DNA of 54,156 nt from Actinobacteria bacterium HGW-Actinobacteria-6 (lineage in GTDB: Bacteria; Actinomycetota; Coriobacteriia; Anaerosomatales; Anaerosomataceae), in contig PHEU01000020.1 in assembly GCA_002841295.1 (NCBI GenBank), forward strand, positions 1-54,156, written 5' to 3'. Made by a program: the position numbers and the translations under genes. Positions 8,487 through 16,547 of the stretch are shown in pieces. Below the pieces are notes generated by a model that saw only the letters and a list, made by a program, of their open reading frames with translations, was not told the origin of the DNA and searched no databases. Each line of letters opens with the position of its first letter. Position 1 is the first letter of the stretch.

Positions 8487-10067
8487 ATGAACGCGAAGAT
8501 GCGCAGAATGCTCTCAGATGAGAGCGGCGTGGCGCTCATCACGGTGATTGGCGTGATGGTTGTCATCACGATTCTCGCAATCGGATCGTTCGTGCTGGCA
8601 CAGCAGACGTTACACGAGTCGAAGAAGATCGAGGATCAGACGAAGGCGTTTCGGTCAGCTAGTGGTGGGCTGGACATAGTGCTCACGACGTTCTCCGATG
8701 AGTCGACCGCCACTGACTTCCCGGTGTCGGGCTCCACACAGGATGGTTCTTACACGGTCACCCTCGAGGATCTAGGCGGGAGTGAGTACCGCCTGACTTC
8801 CACAGGCATCGGTACAGATGGCAGCGAAGAGAGGGTCAAGCAGCAGTTCTACTACATGAACCTGTGGAAGATGAACTTCGCCGGAACCGGCCCTCAATCC
8901 CTTATCAGTGGATCAGGCGGACTTGCTGGTACGTCCAACATCATCGGTCCCTTCTACATGAAGGGTAACCTTCCAATCGGGAACAACATGTCGTGCCTCG
9001 AAGGACCGTTCTTCGTCAAGGGTGGCAATATCACTGTAGGTTCCAGCGGGTCACTCGGGACGTCGAGCAAGTACGTCAAGGTGTACTGCGACGGCACCGG
9101 CAACCCGGCTGTTCCTGCGAACAACACGCAGGGCGGTGCCGGCGGGGTCTTTGTGACTTCAGTCTCACGCTCGGTTCCCGATATCACGTTGCCCACGATC
9201 GACGACGAGATGATGCTTCAGTACGCTTCGAAGGCGCAGGCGGAGTCGGTAGATAACCTGCTCGGAACACCAGAGAAGAACTTCGGCGCCAACCTGGAGA
9301 CCAGCAATGGCCAGGCGACCGACTACAGCATCATGAAGCCTCCCAGCACGACAACGTACACACGTGCGATGGCGCAGGCGACGCCGACGAACAGCAATTA
9401 CAAGTTCATAGGCAGTGCCGACGGTGTCATCTCGGCGCGAGGTGCGGGGACAACGGCGCTTACTATTGGTGGAAGGACATTCGGTGCGTGGGGCTCCGTA
9501 GTCACCACGAATGGCGTGTCGCTTGCCGCCGGGCCAGCTGGTGCCAACTACACACTGGCGAACGCATACGACGATTTTGCCTACGACAATGTGAACAAGC
9601 GCCTGTACATCTCCGGGACCGTGTTTGTAGATGGGCCGGTGACGATCGCTGAGAACATGACGTACGTCGGCAACGGAAGCATCGTCGCAAACGGTCCGAT
9701 CTATATCAACGGCACGCTCAAGCCATACGGCACGAACACTCAGGGCGAGCTGAACCAGTGGGCGCTTGGACTCGTCACGCCGGTTGACATGTATGTCAAC
9801 TTCACGAGCAACAACAACTACGCAAACAAGACAGCCGATGAAATCCGAGCGATTTCGCCAGACTTGGCCGGAGCGTTCTTCTGCCAGGGGACCGTGCACT
9901 TCGGCAACAACCCGCTTGTTCGCGGGTCGGTCATCGCTGGGAAGCTCGACTCCGGTGGTCCGAACATGTGTCTGGTCACTAACCCGATACTACCTACATA
10001 CTTGCCGGACTCGCTTCCGGGTGTTGACAAAGGGCTTCTCATGCCAGGATTGTGGACCCGTGGGTAG
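8487..10067 (+). CDS. PilX-like pilus assembly protein with long repetitive beta domain
   Basis: Residues near the start (ESGVALITVIGVMVVITILA) match the PilX-type N-terminus: a Gly before a hydrophobic helix, without the usual Glu at +5, as often seen in the PilX/GspK family. The rest of the 526-residue protein is Gly/Ser/Asn/Thr-rich. Its C-terminal half has short repeats of the style GTVFVDGPVTI, GSIVANGPIYI and GTVHFGNNPLV that suggest a beta-helix, comparable to bactofilin-like folds. It follows two prepilin-like genes and precedes pilM. ATG 8487 has CAGGAGGT about seven bases before it, better than GTG 8478. The function is inferred as a minor, possibly tip-located or surface-exposed, pilus component. 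Confidence 0.7.
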   Translation: MNAKMRRMLSDESGVALITVIGVMVVITILAIGSFVLAQQTLHESKKIEDQTKAFRSASGGLDIVLTTFSDESTATDFPVSGSTQDGSYTVTLEDLGGSEYRLTSTGIGTDGSEERVKQQFYYMNLWKMNFAGTGPQSLISGSGGLAGTSNIIGPFYMKGNLPIGNNMSCLEGPFFVKGGNITVGSSGSLGTSSKYVKVYCDGTGNPAVPANNTQGGAGGVFVTSVSRSVPDITLPTIDDEMMLQYASKAQAESVDNLLGTPEKNFGANLETSNGQATDYSIMKPPSTTTYTRAMAQATPTNSNYKFIGSADGVISARGAGTTALTIGGRTFGAWGSVVTTNGVSLAAGPAGANYTLANAYDDFAYDNVNKRLYISGTVFVDGPVTIAENMTYVGNGSIVANGPIYINGTLKPYGTNTQGELNQWALGLVTPVDMYVNFTSNNNYANKTADEIRAISPDLAGAFFCQGTVHFGNNPLVRGSVIAGKLDSGGPNMCLVTNPILPTYLPDSLPGVDKGLLMPGLWTRG

Positions 10068-10157
10068 GCTTGTATTGACAAAGAGTGTATGAGTGCGGTT
10101 CGATGATACGTGGTGTATGCACGGTTCGCGTGTGTAGTACTTGCGGCAGGCACTCTG

Positions 10158-10166
10158 TGCTATCCT
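10158..10166 (+). promoter_or_regulatory. Extended -10 element before pilM
   Basis: TGCTATCCT fits TGnTAnnnT, 75 bases before the pilM start, within the 173-base gap after the PilX-like gene. A separate perfect -35 hexamer TTGACA at 10075-10080 has no convincing -10 at 16-18 bases. Nothing else was recognised in this gap. Confidence 0.35.
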
Positions 10167-10240
10167 TGGCCTGGGGAAACGTCGCATAGCCACAGCAATA
10201 GTCGCAGTCTAGTCGTGACAGGGATTGAAGGAGGACTCCT

Positions 10241-11362
10241 TTGGGCTCGCTCTCCTTCGGCAGCAGTTCGTCGACAGTTGGCCTGGATATCGGAACCGAC
10301 CATGTGCGTGCCGTGCAGCTACGGCCCGCTGGCGCTGGTTTTGCGCTCACGGGTTATGGTGCGGTCGAAGTGCCCATGGGTGCGGTAGTCGAGGGCGAGA
10401 TTGTCGATATTGATGCCGTAACATCAGTTATACGCGAGGTCTGGCGTCGTTCCGGCATGCGGGGCAAGGACGTCTCTATCGGCGTGTCTAACCAGAAGGT
10501 TATCGTACGTCTGATTGACCTTCCGTTCATGGAGCGCGCGGAACTCGTCGGCGCCATTCAATATCAGGCGCAGGACTACATCCCGATGGCTATCGAGGAG
10601 TCGATTCTCGACTTCCAAATCATCGGCGACTATATGACGCCGAGCGACGAGCACATGATGGAAGTGCTGCTTGTGGCCGCGCATCGGGACATGATCAGCT
10701 CAACCGTTGCTGCCGTTGAGGGTGCAGGGCTGAGACTCAGTCAAATCGACGTGTCCTCGTTCGCAATCGTCCGATCGCTCATGGGACCTCATGGCATGTC
10801 CGATCTGGATGAATCTGGGTTTGCTACCGGTATCGTCCACATCTCATCAGGCATTACGAACATCGCGGTCGTCGAGAAGGGCGTTCCGCGGTTCAATCGC
10901 ATATCCTCGCTTGCAGGTAATCAATTCACGCAGGCGGTGGCTAACGTTCTCAACTTGACGTTCGACGAGGCGGAGCGTTTGAAGATTGCTGTTGGCCTAC
11001 CAGATATCGAGGGTGGAGCCTCTCAAGCTCTTCCTGACGTTGACCCTGCGATGGCTCCGATCGTCCAGGATTCACTGGAGCGCGAGGTCAATAAGTTCAT
11101 CGCTGAGGTTCGACGTTCACTCGATTATTACTTGACGCAGACATCGCAGGTTCGCACCATCCAGCGGATTCTTCTGACGGGGAGCGGTGCGCAGCTGAAG
11201 AACCTCGCAGGCTACCTCGAGAAGGGTCTGCAGGCGCAGGTTGTCATTGGAGATCCTCTCGCTCGGGTTCAGGTTCCCGCCAACCTCCAGCAGCAGGTGT
11301 TCGCCGATCGCATGGGTTGTGCAACCGCGATTGGCCTGGCGATGGGGGGGATTGAGCAATGA
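10241..11362 (+). CDS. pilM: Type IV pilus assembly protein PilM (actin-like ATPase)
   Basis: PilM is a cytoplasmic actin/FtsA-fold protein that binds the N-terminus of PilN and links the motor to the alignment complex. The 373-residue protein shows the first phosphate-binding loop GLDIGTDHVRAVQL, the YQAQDYIPM region typical of PilM, and a late nucleotide-binding loop ILLTGSGAQLKNL. The start is a TTG at 10241, supported by AAGGAGG six bases upstream; no ATG or GTG fits. It overlaps pilN by four bases and heads the pilM-pilN-pilO-pilP-like run. Confidence 0.93.
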   Translation: MGSLSFGSSSSTVGLDIGTDHVRAVQLRPAGAGFALTGYGAVEVPMGAVVEGEIVDIDAVTSVIREVWRRSGMRGKDVSIGVSNQKVIVRLIDLPFMERAELVGAIQYQAQDYIPMAIEESILDFQIIGDYMTPSDEHMMEVLLVAAHRDMISSTVAAVEGAGLRLSQIDVSSFAIVRSLMGPHGMSDLDESGFATGIVHISSGITNIAVVEKGVPRFNRISSLAGNQFTQAVANVLNLTFDEAERLKIAVGLPDIEGGASQALPDVDPAMAPIVQDSLEREVNKFIAEVRRSLDYYLTQTSQVRTIQRILLTGSGAQLKNLAGYLEKGLQAQVVIGDPLARVQVPANLQQQVFADRMGCATAIGLAMGGIEQ

Positions 11363-11955
11363 TGCGAATCAACCTTCTGCCCCCCGAGATACTCGAGAAG
11401 CGAAAGAGCGAACAGCGACTTGTCTATGTCGTCCTCGTTGCTGTGCTCGTCGTGATCGTCCTCGCGGGTGTGTTTGGATTCGCGAATCTACAGCTGAGCG
11501 AGAAGAATAAGCAGGTTGCAGCGCTTGAGCAAGACTTGGCTGAAAGGCAGACTCAAGCGCAAACGTTGGTCGTGTTCGAGTTGAATGCCGATGAGCTCGC
11601 GCGCCGAAAGGCGATTGCTGAGACCGCGCTTGCTGCGCGGATCAACTGGTCTCAGTTGTACGACGAGCTTTCGCTCGTCATGCCGACTGATATGTGGGTG
11701 ACAGTGATTGTTACTGACCAGACCGCCGGATTGCAGCTCGATGGCTACGCCGTGGACAGTGCCACCGACTCGCCGGATCTTGGGCACAAGTCAATCGCGA
11801 AGTTGCTCGTTCGGCTTGCTGATTTGGACCAACTCCAAGATGTGTGGCTCACGAACGCAGCCAAGACCACGCTGGCCGAGTCTTCTGCGATTCAATTCAG
11901 TGTTACCGCAGGCGTCGATGCGTCCATGTCCACGTCTTCGAGCGCCGGGAACTGA
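11359..11955 (+). CDS. pilN: Type IV pilus assembly protein PilN
   Basis: PilN is a bitopic membrane protein whose cytoplasmic tail docks in PilM and whose extracytoplasmic part pairs with PilO. The N-terminus MRINLLPPEI is the signature PilM-binding peptide. One transmembrane helix follows (about residues 21-43), then a coiled-coil-like stretch (about 47-75) and a ferredoxin-like domain to residue 198. The ATG at 11359 overlaps the pilM stop (ATGA), which implies translational coupling; a second ATG follows directly at 11362. Confidence 0.92.
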   Translation: MMRINLLPPEILEKRKSEQRLVYVVLVAVLVVIVLAGVFGFANLQLSEKNKQVAALEQDLAERQTQAQTLVVFELNADELARRKAIAETALAARINWSQLYDELSLVMPTDMWVTVIVTDQTAGLQLDGYAVDSATDSPDLGHKSIAKLLVRLADLDQLQDVWLTNAAKTTLAESSAIQFSVTAGVDASMSTSSSAGN

Positions 11956-11964
11956 GGTGGCAAG

Positions 11965-12609
11965 ATGAATCGAGTCTCAGCGCAGACACAGATGATTATC
12001 GCCGGTGTCGTCGTCGTATTGATCGTGGTCGCGGCGCTCTTCCTCGGCATACTGCCGACGTTTGAGAAGGCGGGCTCGGCCGGCACGCGTATCAACGAAT
12101 TGACCGCCAGCATTCAGGCGGAGCAGTCGGTGGTGGATCGTCGCCTGAGTTACAAGTCACAGTCTGCACAGACTGAGGTTGAATTGATCAGGGTAGCCGG
12201 CGAGGTTCCGGAAACTCCGGACCTGCCTTCGCTTATCATCAACTTGCAGGATACTGCCAATGACGCAGGTCTTGAATTCGCGCAAATCAGTCCTGAGGCA
12301 CCGAATGCGATCGTTGGTGCCGATGGACTACCGGCCGGCTACAGCTCGCTTCCGATCGTCGTCAGAGTCAAAGGCAAGTGGGCTGACGTCATCGAGTATG
12401 TTCGGCTGCTAGGCAAGTACACACGGGGCGTTCGAATCACGAATGCGACCATGACCTATGTCAGTGCGACCGAAAACACAGATGGGTACGTTGAAGCGAA
12501 CATCAAACTTGAGGTCTATACCATGTCCGTGATCAACGTGAGCCAGTCTGTCCCCGCCGTTCCGTCTGCGCCGGCAACGCCGTCCGCAGACGCGCAGCCC
12601 TCGCAGTAG
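11965..12609 (+). CDS. pilO: Type IV pilus assembly protein PilO
   Basis: PilO partners PilN in the membrane alignment complex. The 214-residue protein has one N-terminal transmembrane helix (about residues 8-30), a predicted coiled coil (about 35-75) and a globular ferredoxin-like domain with the PilO-like GKWADVIEYVRLLGKYTRGVR region. A Pro/Ala-rich tail of about 25 residues follows. It starts nine bases after pilN and ends 18 bases before the next gene. The assignment rests on position and layout plus weak family resemblance, as PilO sequences are poorly conserved. Confidence 0.85.
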   Translation: MNRVSAQTQMIIAGVVVVLIVVAALFLGILPTFEKAGSAGTRINELTASIQAEQSVVDRRLSYKSQSAQTEVELIRVAGEVPETPDLPSLIINLQDTANDAGLEFAQISPEAPNAIVGADGLPAGYSSLPIVVRVKGKWADVIEYVRLLGKYTRGVRITNATMTYVSATENTDGYVEANIKLEVYTMSVINVSQSVPAVPSAPATPSADAQPSQ

Positions 12610-12627
12610 CCGACGGAAGGGATCGCC

Positions 12628-13227
12628 GTGTCCGAAGAGTTTGTAGTTCCCGGGACTGAGCAGCCTCCTGTGGTGGCCGCTGAAGTGTCGTCGGCCAAGA
12701 AGACCAACAAGGGGCTACTCGTCGCGCTTGGAGCAGTGGCCGTTCTGGCGATAATCGCAGCGATTGTTGTGCTGCTCGTGTTACCGCTGTTTACGGTTGT
12801 CGACGAAGTCGAGGTACGGGTACCCGAGCAGGGTGCCCCGCAGAATCCGGTTGTCACTTCTGAAGAAATCGAGTCTACCGAGGCTGCGGACAGAGTCACC
12901 AATGATGAGGTCTTCACATTCCGCGATATCTTCAAGCCGTTGCTTGGGGCAGTAACGGTTGGAACAACCACTGCCACCGAGAGCACAACTGAAACGGTTG
13001 AGATTTCCGAGTACGCTGCTGGCACCTTGTATTTGACCGCAGTCGGCAGCGAGAACGGTGAGCAATTCGCGAGTTTCGTTTGGAATGGCGAGGATTATGT
13101 GCTCGGCGAAGGCGACATCATCGATGGCACACCCTGGAAAGTACTCGATATCCGGACGAGTGATGTCGTGATGCTCTATGGTGACCAGCAGGTGGTTCTC
13201 TCTGTCGGTCAAGGTATCAGCAAGTAG
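12628..13227 (+). CDS. PilP-like extracytoplasmic pilus protein
   Basis: The 199-residue protein has a short cytoplasmic N-terminus, one transmembrane helix (about residues 29-54), an acidic Thr/Glu-rich linker and a C-terminal beta domain. The domain is preceded by VFTFRDIFKPLL, reminiscent of the RDPFxPL motif of PilP. The end, with GEGDIIDGTPWKVLDI and VVLSVGQG, resembles the HQ/GspC-like fold of PilP. In diderms PilP contacts the PilQ secretin; no secretin gene is present here, so this protein would complete a PilMNO complex under a thick wall. The GTG start has GGAAGGGA nine bases upstream. It is the last gene before a terminator. The PilP name is tentative. Confidence 0.6.
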   Translation: MSEEFVVPGTEQPPVVAAEVSSAKKTNKGLLVALGAVAVLAIIAAIVVLLVLPLFTVVDEVEVRVPEQGAPQNPVVTSEEIESTEAADRVTNDEVFTFRDIFKPLLGAVTVGTTTATESTTETVEISEYAAGTLYLTAVGSENGEQFASFVWNGEDYVLGEGDIIDGTPWKVLDIRTSDVVMLYGDQQVVLSVGQGISK

Positions 13228-13269
13228 TCGTTTGCCCGGGTCCCCGCCCGGTACGAGATCTCCGTAGAG

Positions 13270-13290
13270 ACGCCGCTTAGCGCGGCGTTT
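13270..13290 (+). terminator. Terminator at the end of the pilus operon
   Basis: A perfect 7-bp GC-rich stem (13270-13276 with 13282-13288) and a 5-base loop are followed by a short TT tract, 42 bases after the PilP-like stop. The aroC extended -10 begins nine bases downstream. Confidence 0.65.
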
Positions 13291-13298
13291 CGCGTTCC

Positions 13299-13307
13299 TG
13301 CTAGAAT
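13299..13307 (+). promoter_or_regulatory. Extended -10 promoter of the aro operon
   Basis: TGCTAGAAT is a close match to the extended -10 consensus and lies 27 bases before the aroC ATG, giving a short leader. The -35 region falls inside the preceding terminator hairpin and shows no clear hexamer. Confidence 0.55.
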
Positions 13308-13334
13308 CTCACCATCCGATCGAGAGGCCGCACG

Positions 13335-14486
13335 ATGCGCTACACGACCGCCGGGGAATCACATGGACGCGCTTTGGTAACGATTGTTACCGATGTTCCA
13401 GCTGGAATTCTCTTGGATGGCGCCCGCATCGACGCTGATCTTGCTAGGCGTCAGGGCGGCTATGGGCGCGGTGGCCGGATGAAGATCGAGACGGACCGAG
13501 CGACGATTCTCTCGGGCGTTCGTTTTGGTCGCACTATCGGCACGCCAGTGGCTTTGACCATCGGCAATCGTGACTGGGACAACTGGACCGATGTCATGTC
13601 GGTATGGGGTGACCCCGTCGAGTCGGCCCGAGTGACAGCCCCTCGCCCCGGGCACGCTGATCTCGCAGGTATTCAGAAGACTGGTTCTCGGGATGTTCGA
13701 GACATTCTTGAGCGCGCGAGTGCACGGGAGACCGCTGCAAGGGTCGCCGCAGGCGCACTCGGAAAGGCGCTCCTGCGTGAACTCGGAGTTTCAGTCTCTT
13801 CATATGTTTCGCGTATCGGCGATGTCGCTCTGGATCCTGCGTTTGACGTATCTCAAGTCGACGTCGCGGCCGTTGAAGCCAGTGATGTGCGCTGCCCGGA
13901 CGAGACTGTCGCCTCAAGAATGCGGGCAGCGATTGATGACGCGCGCGATGCAGGAGAGAGCCTCGGTGGTGTGTTCGTTGTGACTGTCAGCGGTCTTGTG
14001 CCGGGACTTGGAAGCTATGCGCAGGCCGACCGACGGCTGGATGCTCGGCTCGGTGCGGCTGTTCTCTCGATACCCGCTATCAAGGGCGTGGAGTTTGGAG
14101 ACGGCTTCGCGCTTGCGGGAACGGCCGGATCCCTTGCTCATGATGCGATTCGCTACGAGGCCGGCCTCGGCTATGTTCGTGACACAAACCATGCGGGTGG
14201 CCTTGAGGGCGGAATGACGAATGGGGAAACGCTCGTTGTCCGTGCGGCGATGAAACCTATTCCCACGCTGATGACTCCGCTGGCAAGCGTGGACATCGAC
14301 TCTCACGACGCTGTTGATGCGTCGCGTGAGCGCTCCGATGTGTGCGCCGTGCCTGCTGCGGCAGTCGTTGCTGAAGCCGAGGTGGCGCTCGTGCTAGCGA
14401 CCGCATATATGGAGAAGTTCGGCGGAGACGCCGTTTGTGACATGAAGGTCGCGCTAGCCGCCTACGCTGATAGGCTATCGACGTGA
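13335..14486 (+). CDS. aroC: Chorismate synthase
   Basis: AroC makes chorismate from 5-enolpyruvylshikimate-3-phosphate by anti-1,4-elimination, using reduced FMN. The 383-residue protein has the N-terminal TAGESHGRAL signature with the active-site His, the TDRATILSGVRFGRTIG region, the ERASARETAARVAAGA motif, and the C-terminal HDAVDASRERSDVCAVPAAA segment. The length matches the Gram-positive form, which has extra loops relative to E. coli. The ATG at 13335 follows GAGAGG by eight bases. It opens an operon of chorismate genes and its stop overlaps the start of aroKB. Confidence 0.97.
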   Translation: MRYTTAGESHGRALVTIVTDVPAGILLDGARIDADLARRQGGYGRGGRMKIETDRATILSGVRFGRTIGTPVALTIGNRDWDNWTDVMSVWGDPVESARVTAPRPGHADLAGIQKTGSRDVRDILERASARETAARVAAGALGKALLRELGVSVSSYVSRIGDVALDPAFDVSQVDVAAVEASDVRCPDETVASRMRAAIDDARDAGESLGGVFVVTVSGLVPGLGSYAQADRRLDARLGAAVLSIPAIKGVEFGDGFALAGTAGSLAHDAIRYEAGLGYVRDTNHAGGLEGGMTNGETLVVRAAMKPIPTLMTPLASVDIDSHDAVDASRERSDVCAVPAAAVVAEAEVALVLATAYMEKFGGDAVCDMKVALAAYADRLST

Positions 14487-16078
14487 GCCACGTACTTCTC
14501 ATCGGTTTCATGGGAGCGGGGAAGTCCCGAGTAGGGGCTGCGCTTGCTGCGCGACTCGACCAGAAGTTCGTTGATCTCGACACGCTGATTGAGACGCGAG
14601 AAGGCATGTCTATTCCTGAGCTTTTTACGAGCGGCGAGGATGTGTTCCGAGACGCCGAGCATGAGGCGCTGCAATCGCTTATCGATGTACCGGACAGCGT
14701 TATCGCCTGCGGCGGTGGAATCGTCGTGCGCGGGGAGAATCGCGCCTTGCTCGGTCAGCTTGGACGCGTGGTCTATCTGTCGGTCTCCGCTGCCGAGGCG
14801 CTCGCCCGCATCGGCGACACCAGTGGCAGGCCACTCCTTGCTGGAGACGGCGCTCGCCTTGCACCGCAGATACTGAATGCCCGGCTGTCCTTGTACCGCG
14901 CGGCAGCTGATTTCATCGTGGACACGAGTGGTCGCGATGTTTCTGAAGTGCTGAAGGAAGTCGTGAGCGTGCTCGATGCGGCTACTGTAGGCCGCGTGCT
15001 GCATGTAGATGCGGCCGCAGGTTACGACGTTCGTATCGGCCCCGGAGCACTCGGGGGGCTCGCTGAGACGGTCAAATCAGCTACAGGTGCTGGGAAGGTC
15101 GTCGTTGTAAGTGACACGAATGTCGCTCCGCTGTACGGGACGCGTGTGGTCGAGTCACTCAGCGCCGCTAGCATCGAAGCGGATCTTATCGTGATCGAGG
15201 CGGGGGAGCCATCGAAGGACTGGGAGACCGCCGGTAGACTGGTTTGCGAGTTGGCTGATCGCCGTCTCGGACGCGATGGGGCGGTTGTCGCTCTCGGCGG
15301 AGGTGTCGTCGGTGATATCGCTGGCTTCGCTGCAGCGGTGTATGTGCGCGGCATTCCAGTAGTGCAGGTCCCGACGACCCTCCTGGCGCAGGTTGACAGC
15401 TCTCTCGGCGGCAAGACGGGCGTGGACCTGCCCGCTGGCAAGAATCTCGCCGGCGCGTTCTGGCAGCCATCGGCTGTCGTCTCTGACACGACCGTGCTGG
15501 CTACGCTTCCCGATGCCGAGTGGACAAGTGGGCTCGTCGAGGTCGCGAAGTCGGCACTCCTGGCAGGCGAGGCCGAGACTGCGCAGCTGGAGTCTGCTGC
15601 GCGGCATCTGCTCATGCGGGATCATGTTGCTGTGCAAGACGCGGTTCTCATGGCCGCCGGATTCAAGGCATCAGTCGTTGGCGGTGATGAGCGTGAATCC
15701 GGAGATCGTGAGTGTCTCAATCTCGGCCATACGCTCGGTCATGCGATCGAGCGCGTGCTCGGCTACGGGGTCGTATCGCACGGTATCGCCGTCGCGGCCG
15801 GTATGCGGTTTGCGGCGCGACTGGCCGAGGATGTCTTTGGTGCGGCGCCGGAGCTGACGTCACGAACCGAAGCGCTCCTCGACGCTCTCGGTGCCACGTA
15901 CACAGTGCCGGCGGATGTTGCAGCTGAGACTTTGTTTGATGCGATGTTGAGTGACAAGAAGACACGTGGTGGTGTCATCCGGTTTGTACTCTTACGAGCG
16001 CCGGGTGACTGGGCCGTGGTTCCGGTAGAAGCTGCAGTGGTTATGCGGCACCTGGAGCGGTTGCTCCGGGCCGAGTAG
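14483..16078 (+). CDS. aroKB: Fused shikimate kinase / 3-dehydroquinate synthase
   Basis: One 531-residue chain carries two shikimate-pathway enzymes. Residues about 1-165 are shikimate kinase: P-loop GFMGAGKS at 8-15, the DLDTLIE shikimate-binding segment, the CGGGIV motif, and an RPLL lid. Residues about 175-525 are 3-dehydroquinate synthase: NAD-binding GGGVVGDIAGFAA, the QVPTTLLAQVDSS segment, the KTGVDL motif, and zinc-site residues in GHTLGHAIE and SHGIAVAAGM. Kinase and synthase act at steps 5 and 2, so they do not hand over directly. Similar aroKB fusions are known in other bacteria such as Thermotoga. The GTG start overlaps aroC by four bases. No stop or frameshift lies between the domains. 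Confidence 0.96.
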   Translation: MSHVLLIGFMGAGKSRVGAALAARLDQKFVDLDTLIETREGMSIPELFTSGEDVFRDAEHEALQSLIDVPDSVIACGGGIVVRGENRALLGQLGRVVYLSVSAAEALARIGDTSGRPLLAGDGARLAPQILNARLSLYRAAADFIVDTSGRDVSEVLKEVVSVLDAATVGRVLHVDAAAGYDVRIGPGALGGLAETVKSATGAGKVVVVSDTNVAPLYGTRVVESLSAASIEADLIVIEAGEPSKDWETAGRLVCELADRRLGRDGAVVALGGGVVGDIAGFAAAVYVRGIPVVQVPTTLLAQVDSSLGGKTGVDLPAGKNLAGAFWQPSAVVSDTTVLATLPDAEWTSGLVEVAKSALLAGEAETAQLESAARHLLMRDHVAVQDAVLMAAGFKASVVGGDERESGDRECLNLGHTLGHAIERVLGYGVVSHGIAVAAGMRFAARLAEDVFGAAPELTSRTEALLDALGATYTVPADVAAETLFDAMLSDKKTRGGVIRFVLLRAPGDWAVVPVEAAVVMRHLERLLRAE

Positions 16079-16094
16079 GGCGGAAGTGGTCGGT

Positions 16095-16547
16095 ATGTTG
16101 CGAGTGCTCATCATGAACGGGCCGAACCTCAACCTGCTCGGCAGGCGGGAAACGGACGTGTACGGATCGAAGACGCTCGAGCAAATCGAAGCCGCCATCA
16201 TGCAAGTGGCTGATGAGATGGGCGTGACCGTCGTGTTCTTCCAGTCGAATCACGAAGGCGCAATCATCGACAAGCTGCATGAGGCGCTCGATGACTTCGA
16301 CGGTATCGTCATCAATCCGGGCGCGCTGACTCACTATTCCTACGCAGTGCGCGACGCCATCGCGGCGATTGCGATGCCGGTCGTTGAAGTCCACATGAGC
16401 AACATCCACGGGCGTGAGTCCTTCAGGGAACGCAGTGTTACCGCAGCGGCGTGCACTGGGCAGATCTCGGGCTTTGGCGCTGCTTCGTATGAGCATGGAA
16501 TCCGGGCGGTCGTCCAGTCGATTAAGGATGCAGCCGATGTACGCTGA
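16095..16547 (+). CDS. aroQ: Type II 3-dehydroquinate dehydratase
   Basis: AroQ dehydrates 3-dehydroquinate to 3-dehydroshikimate, step 3 of the pathway, as a dodecamer. The 150-residue protein has the opening IMNGPNLNLLGRRE with the catalytic Arg, the flexible lid Tyr in TDVYGS, the NPGALTHYSYAVRDAI segment, and VEVHMSNIHGRESFR with the catalytic His. The length is standard. ATG 16095 has GGAAG eight bases upstream and is preferred to GTG 16086. Together with aroC and aroKB this covers steps 2, 3, 5 and 7; aroE and aroA are not in the window. Confidence 0.96.
   Translation: MLRVLIMNGPNLNLLGRRETDVYGSKTLEQIEAAIMQVADEMGVTVVFFQSNHEGAIIDKLHEALDDFDGIVINPGALTHYSYAVRDAIAAIAMPVVEVHMSNIHGRESFRERSVTAAACTGQISGFGAASYEHGIRAVVQSIKDAADVR

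Noticed and set aside
10068-10240. Riboswitch or small RNA before pilM
   Set aside because: GGGGAAACGTCGCATAGCC recalls a riboswitch loop, but the partner stems and the rest of the core are missing.
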